Notes: generated by a model not told the origin, from the letters alone. 64,000 nt of DNA from Candidatus Saccharimonadota bacterium (GCA_028288995.1 JAQGHF010000005.1:1-64000); one strand, 5' to 3'; positions 28,625 through 37,614 are shown, counted from the stretch's first letter. Program-made: numbers and translations.

Positions 28625-28653
28625 ATTATACTACTTTATTGGCTAATAGTCAA
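28625..28653 (-). promoter_or_regulatory. Promoter of the GT2 gene
   Basis: TTGACT (28653..28648), 17 nt, TATAAT (28630..28625). The predicted leader is about 60 nt and carries the hairpin at 28572..28596. Confidence 0.75.
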
Positions 28654-28714
28654 TATACATTTACGATAATCTAAAAACAATGATAAACTAGAGGCAGATG
28701 CTAGGGGAAACGAA

Positions 28715-29920
28715 GTGAATATTTCACGGCGAAAATTTCTAACGCATGGGGGGCTGCGTCCAAGGAATAGGTATCGCTTTAGATGGGTTACGCGACTCCG
28801 TCGGCTTGGCTTTGTCTTTGCTTTCTTGGTCGTTCTTGCCTCAGCTAGTTTTTTCTCAAATATAAAAGGAGATGCCTACGTGATAGCGCCCAGTAGTTCG
28901 TCAGACATAGAACCAGGTGGAAAAACAACTCCAGCTTCGTCGTCGGCTATGAAAGTCGATGCGGCAACGGTAAAGAAGGCAGCTTCCGCTGCAGGGGCAA
29001 CTAAAATCACCGCCGTACAGGCAAGCGCTCCAATTCCTGTTATTACTCGCCCAGCATGGCTCAACTCGCCGCTCTATGTTGATCCAAGCAATAGAGCAAC
29101 CGCTTATGCAAGTGCCAATCCGGGCGTTGCGAGTGTAAGCCTCATCGCAAAGATGGGTCAGCAGTCAGTTGCAACTTGGTTTGGTGATTGGGATAATAAC
29201 ATCACCGCCTCTGTTAATAGTGTCGTCTCGGCAGCCAATGCCTCCGGTACAGTACCTGTGTTAGTCTTTTATAACATTCCTGATCGCGATTGTGGGGGCT
29301 ATTCTGCAAGTGGATCATCAAGCTACACTACCTATCTTCAATGGGTAACTCAGGCGGCTGCCGGTATTGCGAATCGGAATGCTGTCGTGATTTTAGAGCC
29401 CGATGCCGTTGCGGGTGCAGACTGCCTCCCTTCAAATAGTCAATCTGATCGTTATCAAGCAATTTCTCAAGCTGTAGGAATTATAAAAGCTCAAGCAAAT
29501 GCTTATGTCTATATCGATGCTGGTAACCCAACCTGGCAAACACCTGCAACTATTGCCTCACGGCTTAAGGCATCGAACATTGCAGGTGCTGACGGCTTTA
29601 GCTTGGACGTATCCTATTTCTCATCAATAAGCCTCAATATTAGCTACGGTGAGCAAATATCGAACCTAGTCGGTGGGAAACATTACGTCATTGATAGTTC
29701 GAGAAGCGGTGGTAATACAGCGATAAGTGGCGTATTATACAACCCACCTGGCGCCGCCTTGGGTCCTGTGCCCACGACTCATACAACAAATGCGCATAAT
29801 GATGCCTTACTGTGGATCAAGATTCCATGGGAGTCAGATGCACCCGTTAATGGTGGTCCTGATGCTGGTGTTCCGTATTGGAATTATGCAATACAACTTG
29901 CCCAAAATGCTGGTTGGTAA
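28715..29920 (+). CDS. Secreted family 6 glycoside hydrolase (endoglucanase/cellobiohydrolase)
   Basis: A 401-residue GH6 enzyme. A long basic N-terminus carrying SRRKFL precedes a hydrophobic helix (about 30-48), which may act as an anchor or an atypical Tat signal, and a Ser/Ala/Lys linker follows. The catalytic domain (about 110-401) has WFGDWDN, VLVFYNIPDRDCGG, the acid motif ILEPDAV and YIDAGNPTW. GH6 enzymes invert the anomeric carbon of beta-1,4-glucans. It starts at GTG 28715 after AGGGGAAAC, with TAAACT as a possible -10 box. A cellulase next to a processive GT2 recalls bacterial cellulose clusters. Confidence 0.9.
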   Translation: MNISRRKFLTHGGLRPRNRYRFRWVTRLRRLGFVFAFLVVLASASFFSNIKGDAYVIAPSSSSDIEPGGKTTPASSSAMKVDAATVKKAASAAGATKITAVQASAPIPVITRPAWLNSPLYVDPSNRATAYASANPGVASVSLIAKMGQQSVATWFGDWDNNITASVNSVVSAANASGTVPVLVFYNIPDRDCGGYSASGSSSYTTYLQWVTQAAAGIANRNAVVILEPDAVAGADCLPSNSQSDRYQAISQAVGIIKAQANAYVYIDAGNPTWQTPATIASRLKASNIAGADGFSLDVSYFSSISLNISYGEQISNLVGGKHYVIDSSRSGGNTAISGVLYNPPGAALGPVPTTHTTNAHNDALLWIKIPWESDAPVNGGPDAGVPYWNYAIQLAQNAGW

Positions 29921-29925
29921 AAAAA

Positions 29926-30999
29926 CTAGTTCTCCTTTAAGCTTTGAACGCGTGCGTCGGTGTATGAAGCAAATCGAGCAAAGGAACTGGTAACATGGTG
30001 TGCAATAAGTGTTTTGTCGCCAACGGGAGCTTCCAAAGATATAGTTTTTGCCTGTCCCCCATTATCGCGAATTGTATCGGCTGCTGAAATAAGATCTTTT
30101 TCAAGCGAGACTGAGCTATCAATGCCGCGAGCGATCACGATTGGTGCGTCACGAAGATGTGGACCATCACTATCGACATTACTTAGCGCATCTTTCAGCG
30201 CTGTATGGAGTCCTTTTCGAAGTCCAGCACCACTGAGGTAGGTTGCAGGAATTTGTCGGTGCTTTACGTATCTATCAGCGCGCTTATTTATGTTAGGTTG
30301 CTTTTCGAATGCACTCACTTCGCCATGCCCGATGAGTGTGTTTTCGTTGAGATAGACGTGTAGAAGTCTATCCTCGCGCGTGGCAAGGCTCCTTAGCATC
30401 ATGGCTTGTCGGAAAATAGTGTAATTTCCGTAGGCATTCACAGGCTCATTAAGATCCATCCGTGTAATACGGATGCCTTTATCAAATTTGCGTTGTGCAA
30501 TCACGCGAGCCATTGCAACGACGGCATCTGCACTGAATGATTCTCCGAAAAATTGAAGCTCAGCATACTCGTCGAGCCCGACTACTGAATCAATTGCACG
30601 AAGTTGTTCAAGTGCAAGTGGGTCGAGATTGCCACTAAATGCGAGTGTTGTTTGGCGTGGTGTTTGCCATGCGCCTTTTGTGTGGAATGGATCATTTCGA
30701 TCCATAGTTATACCGGGAGTTTCACTGACAATAACACGTGCGTCGCTACGTGTCGCGAGGATCGCCATGCGGTTTTCCAAAAGCTCATCTATCCGGTAAT
30801 CGAAGGACGTCGAAGTGATGATTGTTGGGTCACTGTCTGATTTGCGAGCATCAACTACGAGCACATTAAACTGCTGTCCCCACTGGTTTTCATATCGATG
30901 GGTTGTAATTTTTAGGTCCGGTGCGGTAAGTCCCAGTTCTTCACTGGATAGTCCTTTCCAACGTTCAAGCTCTAAAATGACTTTTTCGGGCATGGTCAT
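29926..30999 (-). CDS. Possible alpha/beta-hydrolase-fold protein, function unknown
   Basis: A 357-residue soluble protein. There is no firm family match. A segment FFGESFSADAVVAMA looks like a nucleophile elbow (Gly-x-Ser-x-x before a helix), VIARGIDSSVSLE could supply the acid, and LIAHHVTSSFA a late histidine, which together suggest a hydrolase-like fold. The first 100 residues have strands and a VVDARKSDSDPTIITSTSF segment resembling the N-terminal sheet. It ends 6 bp from the convergent GH6 stop and follows the acidic protein gene by 15 bp, so it is likely cotranscribed with that gene. Confidence 0.65.
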   Translation of the reverse strand: MTMPEKVILELERWKGLSSEELGLTAPDLKITTHRYENQWGQQFNVLVVDARKSDSDPTIITSTSFDYRIDELLENRMAILATRSDARVIVSETPGITMDRNDPFHTKGAWQTPRQTTLAFSGNLDPLALEQLRAIDSVVGLDEYAELQFFGESFSADAVVAMARVIAQRKFDKGIRITRMDLNEPVNAYGNYTIFRQAMMLRSLATREDRLLHVYLNENTLIGHGEVSAFEKQPNINKRADRYVKHRQIPATYLSGAGLRKGLHTALKDALSNVDSDGPHLRDAPIVIARGIDSSVSLEKDLISAADTIRDNGGQAKTISLEAPVGDKTLIAHHVTSSFARFASYTDARVQSLKEN

Positions 31000-31014
31000 G
31001 TATCTCGCTAAAAA

Positions 31015-31254
31015 CTAGCTACGATCTTGTTCGTCGCCATCAATATCTTCAATATCTTCACGTCGGTCTTCGTTATCGGTGTCGTCGCCGTCATCAACAT
31101 ATTTATCGAGTTCGGCTTTAAATTCATTTCTATTTACTCCTAACTCCTCGGTTGGGTCATCTGTGAGCTCATCACTAATTTTATCGTTCACGTTATCATC
31201 AGTAGTGAGCTCATCTTGATAATTTTGTGGTGTATAGTCGTCATCATTATTCAT
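31015..31254 (-). CDS. Small highly acidic protein
   Basis: A 79-residue protein in which roughly two-fifths of residues are Asp or Glu, with few hydrophobics. It is likely disordered or a nucleic-acid or protein mimic. Its function is unknown. A GGGAGG site lies 8-9 nt before the ATG. It lies 15 bp upstream of the putative hydrolase gene and probably shares its transcript. No promoter was identified with certainty. Confidence 0.6.
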   Translation of the reverse strand: MNNDDDYTPQNYQDELTTDDNVNDKISDELTDDPTEELGVNRNEFKAELDKYVDDGDDTDNEDRREDIEDIDGDEQDRS

Positions 31255-31349
31255 TGAAAATACCTCCCGTGATTCTTATCTCCTTACTATAACCCTGAAT
31301 TGTTAAGAAAAGCTGAACTAAGAATCAGCCGAATACTGAGAACTGTTCG

Positions 31350-32420
31350 TTACTCTTCATCGAGGGCTTCTTTAAAAAGTTTTCGCCCCTGCTTTGCTAT
31401 ATTTCGTTTTTTTGCCTTTGCACTGTCGGCTTTGCTTTTTGCAACTTTTCGCGTTTTCAGGTCACCGAGTTCACTTTTCAGTTTTACATATGCAGCGTAG
31501 TGCTTCGGGTCGAGTGATCCGTCTTTTATTGCTGCTTGAACGGCGCAGCCTTCTTCGCCATTATGCTGGCATGAAGCATACTTACACTGTGAAATAAGTG
31601 CCGTGACATCGTCGAAATTCTCTTCAAGGTCTTCTTCGGTGCCCCAAAGCTGCAGTTCACGAATACCAGGTGTGTCGATGAGCATTCCCCCATTTGGTAA
31701 CATAAATAATTCACGGTGAACGGTCGTGTGCTTGCCGGTATCGTCAGATGCACGTACTTCCTGTGTCTTTTGACGAATATCACCAAGCAGCTTGTTTGTA
31801 ATTGTCGATTTCCCTACACCTGAAGACCCAAGAAGAATTGCAGTTTTGCCAGCTGGAATATGACCGATGATCTCGTTGATGCCTTTTTCTTCTTTAGCAG
31901 TGGTGATGATAATAGGAATCTTGAACGAATCAAGTTGTGTCACGAATGAACCAGGGTCTTCGGTTTTATCTGCCTTATTCAAAACAATAATTGGCGTGAT
32001 GTTGTTGATTGAAAGCTGGTATAGATAACGACGTAATCGATCCACGTTGAAATCATTATCGAGTGCAAGGATGACAAAGGCGATATCGATACCACCTGCG
32101 ATGACCTGTTTCACTGTTTTGTTTCCAGCCGCAGCACGGGCAATTTCACCTGTTCGCGGGAGGACTCTTTCGATAACAGCATTATTATCTGTGATATGGA
32201 CACCAACCCAGTCACCTACTTTTGGAATGTCTTGACGATCTGAATAGTGTGCAAGTTTACCAGAGAGCTCAGCGGTGATTGTATCTGGCGAGGCGATCCG
32301 AAGTGATGTCCCGAAATCTGCTGTTACTCTCGCTGGCGTAAGGTACGGAAACTCAGCTACAATTTCTTGCCAGTCATGTGCGAGTCGTTCGTTCCAGCCG
32401 AATGTTTCGAGGGTATTCAT
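31350..32420 (-). CDS. rsgA: Ribosome small subunit-dependent GTPase RsgA
   Basis: A 356-residue circularly permuted GTPase that checks late 30S maturation. The OB domain (about 35-110) precedes G4 NKAD, then the P-loop GSSGVGKST, DTPGIREL, and a C-terminal zinc-binding CKYASCQHNGEEGC cluster, which is intact. The tail is rich in Lys/Arg. A CATACT-like box lies 8 nt before the ATG. It is 25 bp from the MscS gene upstream, so transcription may continue from there. Confidence 0.94.
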   Translation of the reverse strand: MNTLETFGWNERLAHDWQEIVAEFPYLTPARVTADFGTSLRIASPDTITAELSGKLAHYSDRQDIPKVGDWVGVHITDNNAVIERVLPRTGEIARAAAGNKTVKQVIAGGIDIAFVILALDNDFNVDRLRRYLYQLSINNITPIIVLNKADKTEDPGSFVTQLDSFKIPIIITTAKEEKGINEIIGHIPAGKTAILLGSSGVGKSTITNKLLGDIRQKTQEVRASDDTGKHTTVHRELFMLPNGGMLIDTPGIRELQLWGTEEDLEENFDDVTALISQCKYASCQHNGEEGCAVQAAIKDGSLDPKHYAAYVKLKSELGDLKTRKVAKSKADSAKAKKRNIAKQGRKLFKEALDEE

Positions 32421-32445
32421 TAGTTCTTAGTATGACAGGAATTTA

Positions 32446-33444
32446 CTATTTCGTTCGCTTCTTCTGAGAAAGTCCGTTCGCACGTTTTACTGTCACGAAG
32501 CGTTTCTTGGCGACGGGTCGCTTCCTGGCATTTGTCATGGTACGTTTGAACTTCTGTTCCGCTTCGACATCAGCGTAGCGTGCTAATGGACCGTGGGCAA
32601 TGATTGGTGTCGTCGATTGTTCGTCCATCTCTTTAATCAGATTAACGGCCGCGCGTTCAATCAGCCATTCGCGTCCTGGTGCGGTTTCACCAATCGCGGT
32701 AATGTGCCACAAGTTGTCACCAACAGCTGTTTCTTCAACGATTTGGAGCGGACTCACCATCAATAGTTGTCCATTTGGCAAACGATCATTCGCATTTTTA
32801 ACAAGTTGCTGACCTTTTTTAAGGTTGGTAACAAAGATTTCGAGGGCAATTCTGCGAATGCCTTTTGGTGTGATGCGTATGCCCTGGATATTCTGATTGT
32901 TCACCCAGATAATTTCACCGTTTAAGGTGCGGATACGGGTCGAACGAAGGGTCACGCGCTCAACAATGCCCTGCATGTCTGCGAATGGTTCGATTTTCAC
33001 ATGGTCGCCAACGCCGTACCACTGCTCGATCATCATGGCGCTACCGCTGGCGACATCACGGAGAATTGGACCAAGTGATGCACTCAGTAGCAGCAATAGA
33101 ATTGCGCTTGCACCGATTAATGCGGTCGGTTGTTCATATGGATGATCGAGTAGCCACCAGAAATAAAGACCCACCAGAACAATGCCGACTCGAATCAGCG
33201 CAATACTGAGGACAAGATATGTTTCGTAGCGTCGTAGTCGGTTCACTGCTTGCAGGTCTTGGGTCTTATCGGCACGTGCACCAATGATGGCAACAACTTT
33301 TCGAAGTAAATAAGCGATAAGGCGCCCAAGAAGTAAGGCGACTACTATGCAGAGAATTAAAGAAACAATGGCGTGAAAATTAAAATAGGTATCGAGAATA
33401 TACTTTAAGACGTCTTGTCCGTTTTGGAGTGAGAGATTAGGCAT
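32446..33444 (-). CDS. MscS-family mechanosensitive channel
   Basis: A 332-residue small-conductance channel. Three membrane segments (about 20-45, 70-100 and 108-130) lead into the pore-lining helix with ASLGPILRDVASG, then the beta domain VGDHVKIEPFADMQGIVERVTLRSTRIRT and a basic C-terminus (KRPVAKKRFVTVKRANG). It protects against osmotic downshock. The ATG follows an AAAGGT site. The leader holds an ACGCTA/TAGCGT hairpin with a T-tract. Confidence 0.92.
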   Translation of the reverse strand: MPNLSLQNGQDVLKYILDTYFNFHAIVSLILCIVVALLLGRLIAYLLRKVVAIIGARADKTQDLQAVNRLRRYETYLVLSIALIRVGIVLVGLYFWWLLDHPYEQPTALIGASAILLLLLSASLGPILRDVASGSAMMIEQWYGVGDHVKIEPFADMQGIVERVTLRSTRIRTLNGEIIWVNNQNIQGIRITPKGIRRIALEIFVTNLKKGQQLVKNANDRLPNGQLLMVSPLQIVEETAVGDNLWHITAIGETAPGREWLIERAAVNLIKEMDEQSTTPIIAHGPLARYADVEAEQKFKRTMTNARKRPVAKKRFVTVKRANGLSQKKRTK

Positions 33445-33466
33445 AGATTACCTTTCTTTTTTGAGT

Positions 33467-33487
33467 AAAAAACGCTACTACTAGCGT
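33467..33487 (-). terminator. Terminator-like hairpin in the MscS leader
   Basis: ACGCTA and TAGCGT (loop of four) followed by six T on the minus strand, about 23 nt before the MscS start codon. It sits ahead of the ribosome site, not behind a gene. Confidence 0.55.
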
Positions 33488-33623
33488 GTTGATATAAGTG
33501 GTTCACATCTTGTTATTAAAAACATAAACAACAGATGTGCCTTTGTATTATTTTAACATTTTTCGGTCTAATTTTAAACCTTGAGCATAATGTTCGCTAT
33601 ACTAAGTCTATTAAGGAGATACT

Positions 33624-34214
33624 ATGTCAAAGCTATACATTCCAGTTCTTGCAGGAACAACACGTGAGCAACGTAAAAGTATCTACGCAGCACGATTGGT
33701 TGCAGAAGTTGGTGCAACATTTGAAGACGTCGAGACAGAAGTGATTGATCCGAAAGATTACTACTTTCCCGGTGATGGCAACGATCCTGAAGGCAAAGAT
33801 TCTCGCTACACTGCCGTTACGGAACGTGCGGAAGGATTTTTTATTGTCTTCCCAGAATATAATCATAGTTTCCCTGGAACACTTAAACGAATGCTCGATA
33901 GTGAGCTAAAAAACTACATCCACAAACCAGTTGCATTTGGTGGTGTTTCGTCGAATCCGTGGGGCGGTGTTCGTGGCATCGAAGCAATTCTCCATCCTGT
34001 TCGTGAATTAGGATTGGTCGCAACATTTGCAGATATGCAATTTCCAAAAATCAACGACCTTTTTGATGATAACGGAACATTATTAAATGAAGATTATCGT
34101 GAATACATTAAGGGCGCCTGGGCTGAACTGATTTGGATGGCAAAAACCCTGAAGGTTGGTCGCGAGACGATTGAAAGCAAGTATCATAAAGTTTCGAATC
34201 AAGCAGAAAATTAG
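33624..34214 (+). CDS. NADPH-dependent FMN reductase-like flavodoxin-fold protein
   Basis: A 196-residue flavodoxin-fold oxidoreductase. LAGTTREQRKS near the start is the FMN phosphate loop (GT.R..R.S type) and FPEYNHSFPGTLKRMLD is the family signature. It probably reduces quinones, azo compounds or flavins with NAD(P)H. TAAGGAG lies 6 nt before the ATG. The stop overlaps the convergent D-Ala ligase-like gene by 4 bp. Confidence 0.9.
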   Translation: MSKLYIPVLAGTTREQRKSIYAARLVAEVGATFEDVETEVIDPKDYYFPGDGNDPEGKDSRYTAVTERAEGFFIVFPEYNHSFPGTLKRMLDSELKNYIHKPVAFGGVSSNPWGGVRGIEAILHPVRELGLVATFADMQFPKINDLFDDNGTLLNEDYREYIKGAWAELIWMAKTLKVGRETIESKYHKVSNQAEN

Positions 34215-35233
34215 TTATCGAACAACAGAATCTTTTTTGGCTCACGGTTAAGAGCGAGTCGTACAATCTGCATGAGCATTGTCTCGTAGTCAAGCCCAAG
34301 GTTCATTTCATAGGCTTTTGGAAATGAGCCGTAGCCGTCAATAAGACTAGGAATTAAGTTTGCCTCGAGAAAATGAGGCACACCAAATTTATCAAAACGA
34401 ACATCAATGCGACCATAGTCGCGCGCGCCGAGTGCATGAAAGACATTGATAGCAAATGCCTTCAAGCGTAATCGTTCTGCTGGATCAGTTACTTCTAGTA
34501 CACCTTCAGTATTTGATGACTTTACAACTTTGCTGAGCATTCGCTCACCGTTTGAGTCTTTGGCTGCGATAAGTTCAATTGGCATTGCAGTGAGTTTTTG
34601 TGAATGATGATTTCCAATAAGGGCAATACTAAATTCACGTCCAACGAGAAACTCTTCGACGAGTGCATCAGCATGATGAACGTTATGAATTGTTGCTACT
34701 TTTGCACGTAATTCTTCAACAGTTCGCACAACCGAGAACTCATCAATCCCCTGCCCGCCACCTTTATTGCTTGGCTTTACAAATAGTGGGAATGAAAGTT
34801 TACCTTCGTTAATAATTTCTTCATTTTCGCGGCGTATGATTTGAAATGGAGAGGTTTGCAGACCGCTCTCGATCATTCGTTGTTTCGCGAGGTGCTTGTT
34901 CAGTCCAAGGCGGTGAGAAAATTTACCTGAACCTGTGTGGCGAATATCATTTTTCTCTAGGCTGTCACTTATCCAGATTTTGGGATGAAGTCCGGCTTCG
35001 CTTCGAACATAATGCATACCAAGGAATGCAAGATCAGGCTTTCGTGCGATAAGGGCTGTCAGGTCTGACTCGGTATCGATGTTGGTAATTATAACGTCTG
35101 TATAATGGCGCTCCAATGTCTCGACAATCGAGTTTGCTGACTCAATGCTCAAAGAGCTGAGTGCTTTACTGTTTGATCGAACAACTTCGATGCGTAGTGG
35201 TAGTTTTGGCATAAGAAATAATGCACCTTTCAT
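34211..35233 (-). CDS. ddl: D-alanine--D-alanine ligase-like ATP-grasp enzyme
   Basis: A 340-residue ATP-grasp ligase. The central domain has FVKPSNKGGGQGI (ATP-binding loop), EEFLVGREFSIALIG and YGRIDVRFDKFG, and ends with FLEANLIPSLIDGYG, where metal-binding Glu and Asn follow the Ddl order. It would make the D-Ala-D-Ala dipeptide for peptidoglycan, although the N-terminal domain is divergent, so another dipeptide ligase activity is possible. An alternative start is ATG 35212, which has AAAGGT upstream. It overlaps the FMN reductase gene by 4 bp. Confidence 0.82.
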   Translation of the reverse strand: MKGALFLMPKLPLRIEVVRSNSKALSSLSIESANSIVETLERHYTDVIITNIDTESDLTALIARKPDLAFLGMHYVRSEAGLHPKIWISDSLEKNDIRHTGSGKFSHRLGLNKHLAKQRMIESGLQTSPFQIIRRENEEIINEGKLSFPLFVKPSNKGGGQGIDEFSVVRTVEELRAKVATIHNVHHADALVEEFLVGREFSIALIGNHHSQKLTAMPIELIAAKDSNGERMLSKVVKSSNTEGVLEVTDPAERLRLKAFAINVFHALGARDYGRIDVRFDKFGVPHFLEANLIPSLIDGYGSFPKAYEMNLGLDYETMLMQIVRLALNREPKKILLFDN

Positions 35234-35408
35234 ATATTTATGTTGTCAGGTTATGGGGTGAGCAGTAGAAACTGGAGTGACGAGGACGAGATTATCTGTG
35301 AAACTAACCCGAAGTAACGACGAATGGGACGACGAAAGACACGTTCTATTACGTATAATTATGTCACAGAAAATATATTTTAGCAAGGACAAGCACGCCC
35401 AGAGATGA

Positions 35409-35414
35409 TACAAT
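35409..35414 (+). promoter_or_regulatory. -10 box of the ABC-F gene
   Basis: TACAAT, then 9 nt to the GTG start at 35424. AGGACA 17 nt upstream (35386..35391) could be the -35. Confidence 0.5.
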
Positions 35415-35423
35415 GGATAGGTT

Positions 35424-37061
35424 GTGATTTCTGACATTACTATTACCGAAAAGTCCTTTGGACCAAAGTCCCTCATGTCTAATGTGAGGCTTACTATTAA
35501 CGACGCTGAAAAAATTGGCGTCATTGGACGGAATGGTGTTGGAAAATCTACTTTATTTGGCATCCTTGCGGGCATGGATAAAGACTTTACTGGTGACATT
35601 ATGTACAAGCCAGGTACGGTGATCGTTGCAACGCAACAGGAATACCACGGCGTTGGTGATAAAACCGTCCTGCAGTATGTGCTACAAGGGTTACCTGAAT
35701 ACTCTGCGCTGAGTCATATCATCGAAACCTATCCTCTCACCATGGGCGACGACATGAAAAAGATTAACGAATATAGCGAGGCGCTCGTTCGTTTTGACGA
35801 CAAAGGTTTTTATCAAATTGAGGAACAAATCGAACGCGAACTTGCGAACTTTCAACTACCTGATATTGCCCACCGTGAATTCTCTACCCTTTCGGGTGGA
35901 CAAAAACGTCTTGTTGAAGTCGTCAAGATCATGCACTCTGACGCACACCTTGCGCTTGTCGACGAACCGACCAACCACATGGACTACATCGCAAAAGATC
36001 AATTTATTGAGTGGCTCAAAGGTGCCCGTGAGGCAGTCCTTCTGATTACTCACGACCGCGATGTCCTTCGTGAAGTTGATCGCATTGTCGAACTTAAAGA
36101 TGGTGGATCACAAAGCTTTAAAGGAAACTACGACGCGTACTTGAAGCAAAATGCTGTTTCGACTGGTAGTCAGATGAACGAATTCGAAATGATTGAAAAG
36201 CGTATTGTGAACCTTAAATCTAAGGTGATTGAGTATCAGCGCTTCAAGGAAAAGTCTCGTCATGGCGGTACGATTCAGCGCTTCAAACGCCTTGAAGAGG
36301 AGTCGCGTAAAGAACTTGCAGAACTCCAAACACGCAGCAAGCCGACCTTCTGGATTGATAAAGATTCTGTTGACAACCTCAATTACAAAGTTGCGGCGCA
36401 GTATGACAAGTTCAAGGCAAAGAATGTTCGTATCAACCTCAAATCTGATGAATCACGAAGCAAACACGTGCTTATCTCTGCGCGCAACCTGAGCCTTGGG
36501 TATGACAAACCACTCTTTGAAGGGATTAATATTGACCTTCGCGAGGGTGAAGCAATCGAATTCCGCGGACGAAACGGTGCCGGCAAAACGACGCTTATTA
36601 AAGCTATTCTTGGCGACGAATCGGTCACAACATATGACGGCGAACTATCACTCGACAAGCAGGTTCGTGTCGGTATTTACGAGCAAGAAGTTTCGTCGAC
36701 TTACTTTGAGATGCCACTTGAAGAAGCGATTGAGCGTATGTACTTGTCGCGTGAACTCCCTATTTCAACAACTAAGATTCGTTCAATCATGAGTGACTAC
36801 CTCTTTTCTGAAGGCGACGGAAAAACACCAGTGAAGCGCCTCAGCGGTGGTCAGAAAGCGCGTTTCCAGTTGATTGCGATGCTTGCAAATGATCCGCAGC
36901 TATTGATCCTCGACGAACCGACAAACCACCTTGACCTTCCAAGTGTTGAAGAGCTTGAAACAGCACTAGGCAAATATTCTGGTGCAATCATCTACGTCAG
37001 TCACGATGGGTATTTCCGCGATAAGCTTTCGGGTGAAGTTCTAAAAATTGGTGCACAATAA
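35424..37061 (+). CDS. ABC-F family ribosome-associated ATPase
   Basis: A 545-residue soluble protein with two ABC domains and no membrane domain. Walker A GRNGVGKST (about 33-41) and GRNGAGKTT (about 383-391), signatures LSGGQKRLVE and LSGGQKARFQ, and DEPTNHMDY/DEPTNHLDL Walker B motifs are present, with a charged linker helix pair (about 245-310) between them. ABC-F proteins act at the ribosome E site (EttA, Uup, antibiotic protection types). The subtype is not clear. It starts with GTG, apparently leaderless. Confidence 0.93.
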   Translation: MISDITITEKSFGPKSLMSNVRLTINDAEKIGVIGRNGVGKSTLFGILAGMDKDFTGDIMYKPGTVIVATQQEYHGVGDKTVLQYVLQGLPEYSALSHIIETYPLTMGDDMKKINEYSEALVRFDDKGFYQIEEQIERELANFQLPDIAHREFSTLSGGQKRLVEVVKIMHSDAHLALVDEPTNHMDYIAKDQFIEWLKGAREAVLLITHDRDVLREVDRIVELKDGGSQSFKGNYDAYLKQNAVSTGSQMNEFEMIEKRIVNLKSKVIEYQRFKEKSRHGGTIQRFKRLEEESRKELAELQTRSKPTFWIDKDSVDNLNYKVAAQYDKFKAKNVRINLKSDESRSKHVLISARNLSLGYDKPLFEGINIDLREGEAIEFRGRNGAGKTTLIKAILGDESVTTYDGELSLDKQVRVGIYEQEVSSTYFEMPLEEAIERMYLSRELPISTTKIRSIMSDYLFSEGDGKTPVKRLSGGQKARFQLIAMLANDPQLLILDEPTNHLDLPSVEELETALGKYSGAIIYVSHDGYFRDKLSGEVLKIGAQ

Positions 37062-37090
37062 AAAAACGACTCATTGTGAGTCGTTTTTTT
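37061..37090. terminator. Terminator between ABC-F and a small gene
   Basis: A 13-bp perfect stem (ACGACTCA/TGAGTCGT core with A6/T7 flanks) around loop TTG. It serves the plus-strand ABC-F gene and the convergent small gene ending at 37092. Confidence 0.9.
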
Positions 37091-37091
37091 A

Positions 37092-37184
37092 TTAAAGAAC
37101 TTTGCCTTTGAGCTTGAGGCTCTTGAGCTTTTTCTTTAGTAGGCGCTTACGTGCGGCGCCGTGCCAGTTTTTGTGCTTAGCCAT
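37092..37184 (-). CDS. 30-residue basic ribosomal-like protein
   Basis: ATG at 37184 opens a 30-codon gene reading MAKHKNWHGAARKRLLKKKL and ending in LKLKGKVL. About 40 percent of residues are Lys or Arg, as in tiny ribosomal proteins (bL36, bS22/AURKAIP1-COX24-like). An AGGGAAG site precedes the ATG and a TATAAT box lies about 70 nt upstream. It has a terminator on the 3' side. The MAK start and composition support a ribosome component, but I cannot name the family. Confidence 0.65.
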   Translation of the reverse strand: MAKHKNWHGAARKRLLKKKLKSLKLKGKVL

Positions 37185-37287
37185 TGTAAATTAACTTCCC
37201 TTCATGCCTTTTTATAGGCACAGTTATCAGCTGTTGTAGTAACTTATTGTTATTATACCATAGTTTTCACGCAGATCACCTCTATAA

Positions 37288-37316
37288 TTGCCCTCTTTTA
37301 GCAGAAAGAGTATAGT
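37288..37316 (+). promoter_or_regulatory. Promoter of the small membrane protein gene
   Basis: TTGCCC (37288..37293), 17 nt, TATAGT (37311..37316), then 7 nt to the ATG at 37324, predicting a leaderless mRNA. Confidence 0.6.
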
Positions 37317-37323
37317 CATAAGC

Positions 37324-37563
37324 ATGAATAAAAAACACTACTCAAAATTCAAGATCAAAGATAAGGTACTGAAGAATGAACTAGCCCGCGCACACGGGAT
37401 GATTATACTTCTTGTGATTGCACTCATGTCGATCCTCGCCATCTCGAATATGTTAGAAACCACGCTTGATCCAGTTCTTACATTCATCGCGATTGCTCTG
37501 CTGGGAATTGTCGGACTTCTTTCGCTATCAGTTGTTCTATCAATCTTGACGAAGCGTACCTAG
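37324..37563 (+). CDS. Small two-helix membrane protein
   Basis: A 79-residue protein of unknown function: a basic start (NKKHYSKFKIKDKVLKNE), then two hydrophobic helices (about 26-44 and 50-75) separated by an acidic turn (LETTLDP). The start at 37324 is set by the -10 box; the longer reading from 37288 begins inside the promoter. A bidirectional terminator at 37567 separates it from the DEAD-box gene. Confidence 0.7.
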   Translation: MNKKHYSKFKIKDKVLKNELARAHGMIILLVIALMSILAISNMLETTLDPVLTFIAIALLGIVGLLSLSVVLSILTKRT

Positions 37564-37566
37564 ATA

Positions 37567-37598
37567 AAAAATACGCCCTCAATTGAAGGCGTATTTTT
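37567..37598. terminator. Bidirectional terminator before the DEAD-box gene
   Basis: AAAAATACGCC and GGCGTATTTTT form an 11-bp perfect stem with a 10-base loop. It lies between convergent genes. Confidence 0.85.
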
Positions 37599-37614
37599 GT
37601 TATCCGTTTAAAGC

